64,000 nucleotides of DNA. Source: Melieria omissa (lineage: Eukaryota > Arthropoda > Insecta > Diptera > Ulidiidae). Position 1 is the first letter of the stretch; the number at the start of each line of letters is the position of its first letter. Positions 47,040-58,345 of the stretch are shown in pieces. The notes beneath the pieces are model-generated. The model was not told where the DNA came from. It searched no databases and worked only from the letters and a program-made list of their open reading frames with translations. The position numbers and the translations under genes were made by a program. The DNA is taken from NCBI GenBank assembly GCA_963971225.1, contig OZ020267.1:71213718-71277717 (forward strand), written 5' to 3'.

Positions 47040-48850
47040 GGAATCTTTTTTTTACATTATCTCCTTTCTGGATTGGGTATTATTCTTGTTTATATCCTTT
47101 TTTCCTGTTTCTCCATTTGTAAATCTTTTTGTATTCCAGTAGTTTTATCTTCCTTGTTGGTCTACGGTGCCTCCCTTCATATATTTACCATCTACTTTTC
47201 TTTCTATCTTACTTCAATGGTTTCTCTTTGTCTGTCTTTATGCCTCTACTTCTCCTTTTTTATTTGTTCTAGTATTTTTTCTTAGTTATATCTATATCTA
47301 TCTCTTTCTCTTTCTATTTTACTGTAATGATCTTCCTTTGTTTACCGTGCCTCCTTTTGTATCACTTTCTATTCTTTAATCTTTCTATCTGACTAATTTA
47401 CTCTGTGTGTCTACTATTTTTCCTTTTTTCTTCGTTTTTATCTGACTTTCATTTTCTCTATTCGTCTACTGTTATCCTATCTTAGTTTTAATCTAAGTTA
47501 TATCTCCTCTATTGACCTTCCCTCATATCTGTCACCATCTTGTTTCGGTCCTACTTGTATCTTCTCTGTTGGTCAACTGCGCCTGTGCTCATATCTATTT
47601 CCATCTTTGTCATCTTCTATCTCATTTATTGAATTGTTCTTTATTTGTCTACTTTGTCTCTTTTTGTATAATTTTCTACCTTTTAATCTTACTTTTATTT
47701 TCTCTGTTCGTCAACTGTTTCTCCTTTCTCTTTTTTATCGTTTTTGTCTTTGTTTTATCTACGTATGTTTGTTCTATCTTACTTTAATGATCTCTTTTTA
47801 TCTACTGGCCCTTCTTTTGTATCACTTTCTATTCTTTTCTGTTTCTATTTTAACTTCATGCTCTCTGTTGGTCAACTGTTTCTCTACTTATATCACGTTT
47901 TTTTTCTATATCACTTTTATCTTCTCTGTTGTTTTTCTGTTTCCCTTCTACATCTTTTTAATCTTTTGATCTATTTTCATCTTCTCTATTGGTCTATTAT
48001 GTTTTTTGTTTCGTTTGTAGTTTTATTTTTTCTCCCCGTGGTATCTATTTCCATTTCAATTTTTTCTTGTTTCTCTAAAATGTCTCCTCTCATATCTTCT
48101 TCCATCTCTGTATCTTTCTATATTTCTGTCTTTTTATCTCAATTTTATGTTATCTGTGCGTCTAATGTTTCTTCTCTATCTCTATCTCTTTCTCTTTATT
48201 TTTTACTTTATGTAATATTATTTATCTACTGTGCCTCTTTTTGTATCACTTTCTATACTTTTCTCTTTATCTTACTTTTAAAATTTCTATTCATCAACTG
48301 TTTCTCTACTTACTCGACTCTACTTATATCTTACTTTTATTTGTCTTACTACTTCCTTTCATTTCACTACTCTTGTTTTACTTATATCACTTATTTCTTC
48401 TATCTCACTTTTATCGTATCTGTTTTTCTTCTGTTTCTCTCCTACATCCCTTTCGTATTTTTCTCTTTCTGTGTAACTTTTATCTGTCTTAATATTCTCT
48501 TTCGTTGGACTACTTTTTTTTACTTAAGCCACTTTTTTTCTTTTTCACTTCTATCTTCTTCTCTTTCCTTTTTCCTCTGTTTCTCTTCTTTCATATTTTC
48601 TTTTTCAACTTTACTTTTTGCTGTCTTAATATTCCCTCTTCTCTTTCAGTCGACTATTCTTTTTTTGCAAATGTTTATGTTATGTTTTACCTTTTATCTC
48701 ACTTTTATCTTCTCTGTTCTCTAACATTTTCTATGTATTTTTGTTCTAAGTTGCCATTGTCTGCTTTGCTACTGCTGCTTGTCTTGCTTTCTGCTACTTT
48801 TACTCTCTTAATTTTTCCACTTAGTTTCAATTATATTCCCTTCCTTGGAA
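47040..48850. repeat. Pyrimidine-rich degenerate tandem region
   Basis: About 1.8 kb of the plus strand is almost purely C and T with few A and G. Recurring words are TCTCTGTTGGTCAACTGTTT (near 47571, 47700, 47862, 48287), TTTTGTATCACTTTCTATTC (47354, 47816, 48240) and TATCTTACTTTTATCTTCTC. Unit length is loose, about 100-160 bases. The 326-codon frame at 47744-48724 and its neighbours are Phe/Ser/Leu/Tyr-rich products of this composition. Confidence 0.75.
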
Positions 48851-48934
48851 AGAATCGCGGAACAAAAAAGCGGCGACCTGCTTAGATTTGCCAAAACGTT
48901 TCTGAAAAATTACATACAGGTCTGAAGCTCCAGA

Positions 48935-49015
48935 ACCTTTCTGGTATCACTATGGACCAACATGGTCTATGTGAGACCCCCCCGAGGGTCAGCCAGCGTA
49001 ACCTACCTACCTACC
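48935..49015 (+). mobile_element. LINE 3' end with ACCT-repeat tail
   Basis: GGTATCACTATGGACCAACA, TGGTCTATGTGAGACC, GGGTCAGCCAGCGTAACC, then (TACC)n. It is the best preserved orphan LINE tail of the window. The 50 bases before it may be further 3' UTR; no coding part remains. Confidence 0.6.
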
Positions 49016-50485
49016 TTCAATTATCTGTTCAGGCTTAAAGAAAGCTGTGAATTACGTTCAACTTCTACTTTTTCGTTTTAATTTCCATTAAAATTTGTTT
49101 CCTGGCAGCTTTTGAACTGAGAAAATCTCCCACATTTCACACTTTCTCCTCCCTTCTCCAAGCCACGATCCCTTGAAGTGATCTCTCCTTAGTTTGTTAC
49201 TTCGTGCAGCTGCTGTCTCTCTTCCTCGATTCCCGAATCCCTTTTCTCATTGCAACCAAAACTTGCACGAGTCAACTTGCTCTATGCCAAAAATTCTTCG
49301 CTGATCTCTTTAATTTATTTCGCTATAAGAAACCTCTTAATTACCTTCGAGGACTTTCCTGCAAAGTGTCTCTCTTTGTACACTTAAATGGCTGCAAGTA
49401 AATGCTATCGCTTAGGCATTTGTTTTCGTTATAATTAATTGTCGACTTTGAACATTTTTGAGCACATTTAAGATTTATTTCCATTGCATGCCGCCACAGC
49501 CGAAAGCGGATGCCGCAGAAAAGCCCCACAACAGCGGCCGCACAATCGCCTAGAAAAACAACAAAAGCAACCGACAACAAACACCGAAGAAATATAAATT
49601 AAAAGGAAAATCAATAAATTACAAAAAGGTGAAAAAGTCGCTACAAATGTACGCGTGCGATCAATTACACACAAAGCAACAAGCCGGCCCGAGACACAGC
49701 GCGCCGCGGCCGAGAGTCAGCGAGCGTGAGTGCGAGACGGTGAGCGCGATTGGCGCTCTTTTGGGAATAACCACAAATATGACTTAATTATACCCATTGT
49801 TGGCCGGGGTCTTTGGGGGCCAGCATTGAATCCACGTTGCGCCAACACACCAACACAGAACCAACCAACTGCCGGCGTTGCTCTCAGCGGCCGCCGAAAC
49901 TTGTTTTTGCCGCCGCACATGTACTTGTCGATGTTTGGCGCTCACAACACACTCACCCCTCGTACCACCAACAACAACAACCACAACAACTAGCTACAAC
50001 AAAATTGTTTAGTGCTTTTAGACAATTTACGAGTGGCCCCAATGTTGATTTGCTGATTAACTTTCGGCTGTAGATTTTTGCTATTTTGCTCGCTCGCAAT
50101 GCGACTCTCCGGCATGCACGAAGCTCTCTCGGTGTCTGGCGCAGTTATGGTTTCGTCAGTGCGCTCCGCCGGTTTCGGGCCCCAGCGCGCTCCAACACAC
50201 CTTGTGCGTCGCATTCGATCGCATCGTGTCGTCGACTCGTTTGCGGAGCAAACCAAGCCAACACACACACACACACAGACACATGGACACACGATGTCGG
50301 TCGGTGGAGCTGATCGTGTCGCATTTGTCGTTCGCAATTGTTATTGTTTGCGTCGTTAGCGCGATCACTATATTTGTGTTTGTTGTTGTTGTTATTATAT
50401 TTCTCATATTATTCTCTTTGATTTGTGGATTGGACCCTACAGCGAAGAAGCTGGAACATATGGACGCGAATTGCACAATGATTGT
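49016..50485. other. Non-coding DNA with a CpG-rich core
   Basis: The part from 49.5 to 50.4 kb is CpG-rich (GCGCGCCGCGGCCGAGAG at 49700), with AAC and CA runs (49967-49985, 50261-50276). GAGCGTGAGTGCG near 49723 resembles a splice donor. Overlapping frames on both strands show no domain. It may be a promoter or leader; no exon is called. Confidence 0.4.
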
Positions 50486-50583
50486 GGATCGATGCTGTGA
50501 TTTTAAGAAAACTTGAGTGAGGAATTTTTAAAATAGGTCGATGCTGTGATTTCAAAGAATCATGAGTGAGGGATTTTTAAACT
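50486..50583. repeat. Two-copy tandem repeat, about 49 bp
   Basis: GATCGATGCTGTGATTTTAA and GGTCGATGCTGTGATTTCAA, each followed by a TGAGTGAGG-ATTTTTAAA segment. Confidence 0.8.
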
Positions 50584-51009
50584 TACTTTATTGATAAAGG
50601 ACGTAGTGATTGAAATGGCCAAGAATGTCAGAAATATATACTAAAGTAGAGCTGTCAGCGCTTAACGAAAGCAAACCTAGGCTTGTGATCTCAAAAGATT
50701 TCATCCTCAGCATCCCACACCTACAGGAAGAATTATGAAGAGTATTAAACCTAGAGGCATGTTCTGAGTTAGAAATAAAATGAAAATAGAATAGAATTAG
50801 AAATAGAATAAAAAAGTAAAGCATAGATTTCTCTAAGAGCCCATTGATCTTATTTGGTATTTAGTTTTTTTTTTAGTTTTTTTGTTTTTAATATAAATCA
50901 AGTAACTGTCAGATAGAACTTAGAAAAGCTTGAGAAACAATCAGTAAGGATGAACTACATCTGACTGACACATACGAACTACAAAACCCATATACAAAGA
51001 TGTATTAGA
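50584..51009. other. AT-rich DNA, nothing recognised
   Basis: An AGAAATAGAATAAAA-rich patch lies near 50770-50815. There is no gene or terminus. Confidence 0.4.
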
Positions 51010-51545
51010 GACAATAAATTTCATGTCCAAGGACCCAAGAGAAGCTAAAAATCCCAGGAAAATGATTTTAAAGTTCATACTTTTTTTATTTAACAATTCT
51101 GAACATGGCAAACATGGTCACGATACAGTATTCAATTTATTTATTTTATTTATTTTTTGTGGTGATGTGATTTGTTGAGTTGAGACTCAAGATAAGTTCA
51201 GTTTTTCTGTAAAAATGATTGCGCTCATTCCGAAGATGTATTACAGAAAGTCTTTTTGGTGTTCAAAGACCCAATATGAGTACAGACTTCCTAAAGAAAT
51301 GATTTTAAAGATCATATTTATTCCACTTACAGTCCGGAAACTGGAAAGACGATCACTGTATCAACGTTAGAGTTGGGACACAAAGATGAGTTAAAACTTC
51401 CTTGAGAAAATATTTTAAGGATTATATGCATTTATTTCGAAGATGTCAGACAAACAGATAGTCTCTTCCGTGCCCAAGAACCCAAGATAAGTTAAAGCTT
51501 TCAAGATAAATGATTTGAAAGACTTGTTCCATCTTCCTATTCCGA
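51010..51545. repeat. Loose tandem array, about 210-230 bp
   Basis: Blocks AAGGACCCAAGAGAAGCTAA, GAAAATGATTTTAAAGATCA and CCGAAACTGGAAAGACAGTG recur, with starts near 51038, 51268 and 51478. Copies are strongly diverged. Confidence 0.6.
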
Positions 51546-51639
51546 AACTGGAAAAGACAGTGATTATATAATAATATTTCTCATTGATTTATGATGCGAT
51601 GATCCGTCAAGTTGTGTGCAATATAAGAATCAAACCTTT

Positions 51640-53390
51640 CTTATAGTTGCAAGCAATTCTTAATGCAATCGTACAGATGTTTTGTCAAGTTGTGCGATAT
51701 TATGATAAGACTTCTTGTATGCGTTATTGTCATTTGACTTTTTGTCAAGTCGTCAAGATTTTACAATCTTTCCGTCAAGTTGTGTGCGATATAAGAATCA
51801 GACTTTTTGTTAAGTTGCAAGCAATTTTCAATGCAAGCGTACAATCTTGTAAAGTTGTGTACAATATTACGATGAGACTTCTTGTATGCGATATAGTTGA
51901 ATTGTTACAAAAATGCTCGCCAAATTTGATGCGATACTTTGTTTTGACTGTTTGCTTAGTTGCATAAGGCTTTTGTTGCAATTTATTATCTTCATCTTCT
52001 TGCCAAATTATATGCAATATTTTGATGTAAGTTGTGCAGTTTCATGCCATATTGTGATTTAATTTTGTGTTAAGTTTTATTCGGTGATATCTGCCTTCAG
52101 TGAACCTATTTCTGTTTTTAATTATGATGCGATATTGCAAACTTCAGATCAAATTGCATGCGACATTATGATTCGACTTGTTGCATACGATCCATAATGC
52201 ATTTTTAAGAACTTCTTGACGGGTTGTATGCAATATTATGATGCTAACTTTCTTCAAGTTGCATGCGATATTATGATTTGACTTTTAGTTAAGTTTCATA
52301 TGATCTTTAATGGAATTTTAAAGAACTTTTTGATCAGTTAGAATCAGAATGTTGCATATTCTGATTCTAATTTTTTTCTAGTTGCATGCAATATTATGAT
52401 TTGACTTAAAATTGAGTTGCATATGATCTATAATGCAATTTTAAGAACTGTTTGACCAGTTAGAATGAGAATATTGCATATTCTGATTCTAATGTTTTCT
52501 AGTTGCATGCAATATTATGATTTGATTTTTGGTTAAGTTGCATGTGATCTATAATGGACTTTTAAGAACTTCTTCACCAGTTTTATTCACAATAATGATT
52601 CTAATTTTTTCTTGTTGTATGCGATATTATGATTTGATATAAAATTAAGTTCCATACGATCTATAATGCAATTTTAAGAACTTTTTGATCAGTTAAAATC
52701 AAAATATTGCATATTCTGATTCCAATCTTTTTCTAGATGCATGCAATATTATGATTTAACATTTAGTTAAGTTGCATGTGATCTTTAATGGGATTTTTAG
52801 AACTTTTGGACCAGTTTTATGCAAAATAATGGTTCTAACATGTTTCTAGTTGCATGCGACATAATAATTTGACTTAACATTAAGTTGCATACAATCTATA
52901 ATGCGATTTTAACAACTTTTTGACGAGTTCGAATCAGATTAGGCAATATTTTGTTGGCAATAATTTTTTTCTAGTTGCATGCGATATTATGATTTAACTT
53001 TTAGTTAAGTTTCATGTGATTTTTAATGGAATTTTACGAATTTCTTCACCAGTTTTATACAAAATAATGATTATAATTTTTTCTAGTTGCATGCGATATT
53101 ATAATTTGACTTAACATTGAGTTGCATACGATCTATAATGCAATTTTAGCAATTATTATATGCAATATTATAATCCCAACTTTTTTCCTGTTGCATGCAA
53201 TATTATGAACCCACATTTTTTTCCAGTTTCATGCGATATATTACGATCTTACAATCTTCTTACCATATTGCAGTCGATACCACGAACCAAATTATTTGCA
53301 AGTTGCATGCAATTTATAATCTAATATCATTAGTCTTGTTTTCAACTTCTCACCAAGTTGCATGCAATCTTACGTTGGCATTTTAGATAT
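51640..53390. repeat. Tandem satellite with alternating A and B monomers
   Basis: The common core is GTTGCATGCGATATTATGAT with TTGAC. Cores occur at about 52258, 52381, 52502, 52614, 52735, 52850, 52974 and 53086. From 52380 the units alternate: B units (about 121-125 bp) have AAAATTGAGTTGCATACGAT, and the first two (52380, 52613) also keep a GAATCAGAATATTGCAT palindrome; A units (about 112-115 bp) have TTTAGTTAAGTTGCATGTGA and CACCAGTTTTATNCAAAATA. The left part (51640-52250) uses related GTCAAGTTGTGTGCGATAT words in irregular order. The right end fades near 53390. Short open frames here are translations of the repeat. Confidence 0.9.
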
Positions 53391-53992
53391 CAACTTCCTA
53401 CTCTCAGTTGTAGCGTGTCGCACTGTGCGACTGTGATCGTCATTTCAAGACGTCTCGCTAGTTTTTATCATTTGTTGTTGTTGCCATTGCTTTTAATTTG
53501 TTTTTGTATATATTTATTTCTCTCAATTTCTGTGCTGTGCTGTGCTGTGCTGTGCCGTGCGGTGTTTGCGCTCGTGCTGCGGTCTTCGCTCCAAATGAAT
53601 GAATTTAGTCGTTACTTTACTTTCGTCGTGTAGATATTGAAATGTCTGTGTGCCCCGTATGCGCGCTTTAGTTGCTCTTTATTTTCTTGATTTTCAAAAT
53701 GCATTTCAATATTTGCGTTATACATATATGAGTTGTTTTTTTTTGTTTGTTTTTAATTTCTACATTGAAATTTACATTTTATACAAAACAAAAATTTATA
53801 CACAAAAGGAAAGTTCATTTAATTTTAATGCAAATTTGTGCGAAAAAATTGTGTGCAATTTTTTTTTTGTTGCAATCTAGTGTTTGCCAAAGGCCGAAAT
53901 CGGGCAGTTTGTGTGTGTGTGCAGTCAAAGTGCGTTGAGATGCTGCGAAATACGGCGCGAGGTGAAAAAGGTTGAGAAATATTTTGATTGTG

Positions 53993-54004
53993 TGACGTCA
54001 CGTG
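53993..54004 (+). promoter_or_regulatory. Overlapping CRE and E-box (TGACGTCACGTG)
   Basis: The palindromic CRE TGACGTCA shares its last CA with a CACGTG E-box. It lies in GC-richer DNA followed by leader-like AAC/CAG-rich sequence and repeats the motif pair seen at 46672. Use as a promoter element is inferred. Confidence 0.4.
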
Positions 54005-55012
54005 TGTCTTGTTTATGGCTTTTTTATGAGCGGCGACAGAATCAACAGCAGCAACAACAACAAACAACAGCACGACTCGACGACGATAAAGCGAAAAAGC
54101 GACACAACGCCAGCGACGATCTGAATCCAAACGACAAATGATAAAAATATTCATTCTTCCTTGTTGCCGTTTGTTTTGTCATTTGAATATATAAACAAGA
54201 AAAGTAAGAAAAGTGGGGAGAAGTGCAAAGCGATAAAGAAGTGAACGAAAAGAAATTACAAAAACGTTGAAATTTTAAATTAGTAATTAAAAAAAAATAT
54301 TGAAAAAAAAATAAATGAAAAGTTGTAATCATAAAAAATGTAAAAAAAAATTAATTAATAAGAAAAGTGTGACGGCGCCAAGTGTGAGAGCGAGACAAAT
54401 AGCTGTGCTTGAGGTAAGCAGTGCAGTACCAATGCCAAATATTTGCCGCCAACAACGAAATGTGCAACTAATGCCGGGCGGGACAGTGGCGGACTTTGAG
54501 CCGTTGTTTTGTTTTTTTTTTGTTTTTTGGTGGCGTTGGTGTTGGTGACGGCAGCGATCCTGCACACGTTGATCGAGCGCGTGGTTCGAGGCCTTCAACA
54601 GCAACAGTCAGTCGATCGCGCAAAGCGTTGCTCTCGCGCGCTTTGAGGTGTGCTGCTGCTGCTTGTTGTTGTTGTTGTTGTTGTTGCTGTTGCTCTGGTC
54701 CGGCGTGCTACATATATTTCGTTATTCTGGTTACTCAAGGTTTATTTTCAACTTTTCAATAGTGCGGGGAGCTGGCTGTGCGTGTAATTAAAAACGCGCA
54801 GCGCCAACAAAAGCAACAACAACAACTACAAAACATACAAAATCAGCTCAAAAGTGTTCACAGAATTGCTTTTCAATTCAATTTCGGCAACATTCAGCGG
54901 CATTTAGCAAACGCCTAAAAGCAACAGCAACCACAACAACAACAACAACAATAGCAACAAGAAGTATTGAAACAGCAACACAACGTTGTCAGTGCGAGGG
55001 CAAAGCATAACA

Positions 55013-55066
55013 ATGGCCGCAGCAAAAGCGCAAATTAAATTGAAATTGCGTGTTGTTTTCGTGTAA
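55013..55066 (+). CDS. Candidate 17-residue small ORF
   Basis: ATG in a strong fly-type start context (ATAACAATGG) opens MAAAKAQIKLKLRVVFV and stops. It follows about 250 bases of leader-like sequence. It could be an upstream ORF, a short first exon or chance; no family is recognised. Confidence 0.15.
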   Translation: MAAAKAQIKLKLRVVFV

Positions 55067-56200
55067 ATAGTTGCACATACTTACATACACACACACACAG
55101 ATATATGCATACGCACACAGTTGCATATGGGTGCCGGAAAAAAAGTAGGGAAAAGCAAAGCCGAAAATATGCAAAATCAAATACAAATTTAATGAAATCG
55201 CCAGCAATGGCAAACACACACACACACACCATACATACATACATACATCAGTACATATATAGTATGTCTGGCCTATAGCCTATCTACATACTCGTCTTTT
55301 GGCTTTTGTTTTCTTCAGCATTCAACAGTCTTCGGTTCCGTTTTTTGTTTGTGTGTTTATTTTGATTTGTGCGAATGTGAAAAATGTTTTTTGTTTTTTT
55401 TTTTGCTGCGAATTGTGTTGTACGCCGTCCATATCCATATCACTTTGGTTTTGTGTAGTGAGAGTTTATTTTGAAACACACGCCTTCCGCCGCCAATAAT
55501 GGCTCAACAATTGTCTGGGCCATTGCTTTTTCTTCTTCTTCTTCTTCATCTTGTTGCGGCCAACATGATTCGCTCGCATAACGCGATTGTTGTTGTTGTA
55601 TTTGCTCTTGATCCCGGATCTAATTGTTTATAACGCGGCACCATCGACAGAATCGTTTAAATATTTGCAAAACAAATTATATCAAGTTTAAGCTAAACAC
55701 TTTGGCCGATCGTGCGTCATGCCAACTGCCAACTCCGTCGATATCAACAACTGCCGATCGCCAATCGATCGCCTATCGAATCGATTGCATTGCCAATGCC
55801 GATCATCGCAATGCTCAATATTGCTCAATCATGATTATTATTGTTCATAGCAATGATTGCTATGACACCATGACACCACGTGGACGCAGCGGTTTTGTTT
55901 TTTAGTTTTATTTAATTTTTATTTATTTGATGTTTTAATGATGTCAGATTGAAAATGATTTATTATTTTATTTTTTATAATTTTTAATTTTAATTTTTGT
56001 TTATTTTTGTTCATACAGTGCAATTTGACACAAATAGTTAGAACAAAACAAAAAAGGACTACAAGAAATTTGAAGAAAACAAAATTTGAGGTTAGGTTAG
56101 GCTAACTGGGCATGGGACTTGCCGAAACGCACAATCAGATTGTTAAAATAATTGAGTCTTTAAGTAGAACTCAAAATTATTTAATTCCTTAGCTTTTTAA

Positions 56201-56719
56201 CCCTTTCGACCCCAAACTAGCCTGAGAGCAACTTCATCTATTTGTCATCTTATAGCAAAAGCCACGATTAATTTATGGGTTTAATTAAAGTAGGCACCAA
56301 AAAATTCATATTTTTAGAAGTGAATTCAAAGCAAATTACAAAAATTTTACTGTTATTCCCAAAATAATTTTCAATCATTTGCAGCGATATCAGGGAAAGT
56401 TTGTGTTCTAATTGAAGTCTACGAATTGGGCGCGTTTGATCAAAACACTGTTTCTTTAAAAATGGTTAAATAAAATCAAAAAGTGACCATTTTGTATTTT
56501 TCCATAATTATTATATAATTTTTCTGGAATTTAATAATATTTATGCAAAATTTATTTAACCCGTTTTAAGCTAAAATTTGTTCAAAAGTAATCTAGATCA
56601 AGAATCTCTAACAAAGAGGCGTGGAGAGCTCAAATGTCTTGTGAACACTTCTTAGTGTTTCATGATTTAAATACCAAAAAATAATATCGAGACAGAGGGT
56701 AAAATGATGATCGAAAGGG
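56201..56719 (+). mobile_element. piggyBac-type MITE, copy 2
   Basis: TTAA at 56197-56200 and 56720-56723 encloses an element starting CCCTTTCGACCCC and ending GATCGAAAGGG. Its interior is the reverse complement of the copy at 30741-31256 over its whole length. Both terminal TTAA copies are intact here, so this copy defines the family ends better. There is no coding capacity. Confidence 0.88.
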
Positions 56720-56809
56720 TTAATCATTTTTCTGCAAGACAAGTTGACATAAACAGAGTAAAATTTTTCTGCCTGTAAAATGCGCATAATTGCGCAAAAA
56801 AATTAATTG

Positions 56810-57063
56810 CAAACTATACCATAGCTGATTTCAGTCACTGTGGTGGGCGTAGAAGGAAGGTGCGTCAGGTGGGCGTGGTCAATCTTATATATCCTAGGTT
56901 TACCTCTTGAAAACTAGAATCAAGTAATGTCAATGCACTAAAATACCACAACTGATTTCAATAATTATAGTAGGCGTAGTAGGTAGGCGTAGCAGGTGGG
57001 CATGGTCAATGTAATATAGCCTCAGTTTATCCTCATGAAGCACAGAATCATTTGATATCAATA
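56810..57063. repeat. Two-copy tandem repeat, 127 bp, with GGTGGGCGTGG words
   Basis: CTGATTTCAG at 56825 and CTGATTTCAA at 56952 begin matching blocks. Each continues through a TAGGCGTAG-type word, CAGGTGGGCGTGGTCAAT, ATATAGCCT or ATATATCCT, GTTTA-CCTC and a TAGAATCA segment. A third, weaker copy may follow to about 57190 (GTGGGTGTAACAGATTGTAT). Confidence 0.75.
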
Positions 57064-58144
57064 TTGATTTGGAAACATATAGAATCACTTTATTTTGCTA
57101 GTTCAGTGGGTCGAGAAAGTGGGTGTAACAGATTGTATAGAACTTTTATTTACAACACTGAAACACTGAATTGTTTGATACCCATATCGCACCTGACATA
57201 TGTGTTGAATTGACTACCGATAATTCTAAAGTGTAAAGTTTTTTAATAGATATTCATTTGCCTTTCTTCTGGAAAAAAAATTACCAATACGAATCAATTT
57301 GTGTGTTAACATTGTAGAGGTTTTGTAGAGGTTCCAGAAAAAGAACACTTGACCTATTTTCATGTTTAACACAATTTTTGAACTGTTGTTGTAGTGATCA
57401 CCACATGCTTTCATGGCATAAATAATGGAAATTTCATAAATCTTTTTAACTCAACAAAACTTTTAGAAAGCTCAGTTGAAGTTATCGAACTTATAACACA
57501 CGCAGCTTGATTCTCATTGCACCTTGTAAGATCATTCGACAAAGATCACAACTTCTTTCCATATTTATTAGCAAAAACTAAGACGCGAACCCATTCAATC
57601 TTCCTATTAAATAATTTCAATTAAAAACTGTAATTGAAATCAGACTTGTATGGATTCAATTTGCCAAAGTTATATCTTACAATTCATGGAATTTTTATAA
57701 AAATATTGTAACGATCGCAAATGAGTTCGACAACACGAAAAAAGTACTCAAACTAGAGTTGACAGGTCCAAGTTGTTGTTCATCTGAACATTGGGAAAAA
57801 TATCTAAACCAAGATTAGTAAATCGCAGCATTTTTCTGTATCAAAAGTAGGTATAAATACATTTTTTATGTTCCTGGGGGTTCTTCTTCTCTAAAGGCCC
57901 TGAATTGGCTGAAACTTCAACATAACTTGACTTAAATTTCTAATTAGTGTAGATAATCTTTTTTAGTGCGATTTACTTTAAAGAAAAATATTGAAAAGTA
58001 GAAAAAGTAAAACTATTTCAATGCCTAAGTAAAACCTTCTAAGTTTTCCTACCTTTTTCATAATTTGAAAAATCTTGGCTCTGGACAAGATTTAAAATAA
58101 CCGGCAGAGTTAAGTAAAATCTTACAAACCTAAATCAAACTCAG
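57064..58144. other. AT-rich DNA, nothing recognised
   Basis: No gene, array or terminus is supported. Confidence 0.4.
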
Positions 58145-58345
58145 CCGGACTCGATAGTTCTGTGAGTAGCGCGATGGCTTCTCTTTCCGAGGTCCTGGGT
58201 TCGAATCCCAGCTCGTGTTGGTGAAACGCTGATTTACTTATTTACTTCTATAAAAAAAATTGTGAAATATGTGGTATCACAATGGGTCTCTTAGGCCTTC
58301 GAGTGTGTTTCTTATAGAGGCAGCCGCCATAACCTAATTTAACTA
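58145..58345 (+). mobile_element. SINE with tRNA-derived head and LINE-derived tail
   Basis: The head has GTGAGTAGCGCGATGGCTTC (A-box-like) and a B-box GGTTCGAATCC, then CAGCTCGTGTTGGTGAAACG. After an A-rich linker comes GGTATCACAATGGGTCTCTT, AGGCCTTCGAGTGTG and GGCAGCCGCCATAACCTAAT. This tail has the same layout as the LINE 3' ends at 5028, 5632, 48935 and 61217, so the SINE probably used that LINE family's reverse transcriptase. The heads at 4498 and 26560 belong to the same or a sister family. Confidence 0.7.

Larger units (their letters stand above)
53391..56196. other. GC-richer, 5'-leader-like DNA, plus strand
   Basis: AAC/CAG-rich runs on the plus strand (54042-54070, 54800-54830, 54930-54955), CA/GT runs (55087-55100, 55214-55228), a GTT tract (54667-54685) and a GCTGT tract (53532-53555) give the look of a long dipteran 5' leader. 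CTTGAG|GTAAGCA at 54413/54414 is a good splice-donor match. The CRE/E-box pair lies at 53993. Many overlapping frames of 60-110 codons on both strands show no domain. From 55.9 kb the DNA becomes plain AT-rich. Confidence 0.4.

Noticed and set aside
47744..48724. 326-codon frame resembling a multi-pass membrane protein
   Set aside because: It lies in a C/T-only-like tract with internal tandem repeats. Hydrophobic Phe/Leu/Ser composition follows from the base composition, and neighbouring frames are equally open.
51640..53390. CRISPR-like array
   Set aside because: The repeats are full monomers of 112-125 bp without unique spacers, in a eukaryotic genome; this is a satellite.
55738..55800. 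Cluster of CGATCG/ATCGAT words as a BEAF or DREF site
   Set aside because: The exact TATCGATA or clustered CGATA pattern is not met; local low complexity explains it.
56085..56130. LINE tail on the minus strand (GAGGTTAGGTTAGGCTAAC)
   Set aside because: The sequence beside the AACCTAACC words does not match the other tails well enough.
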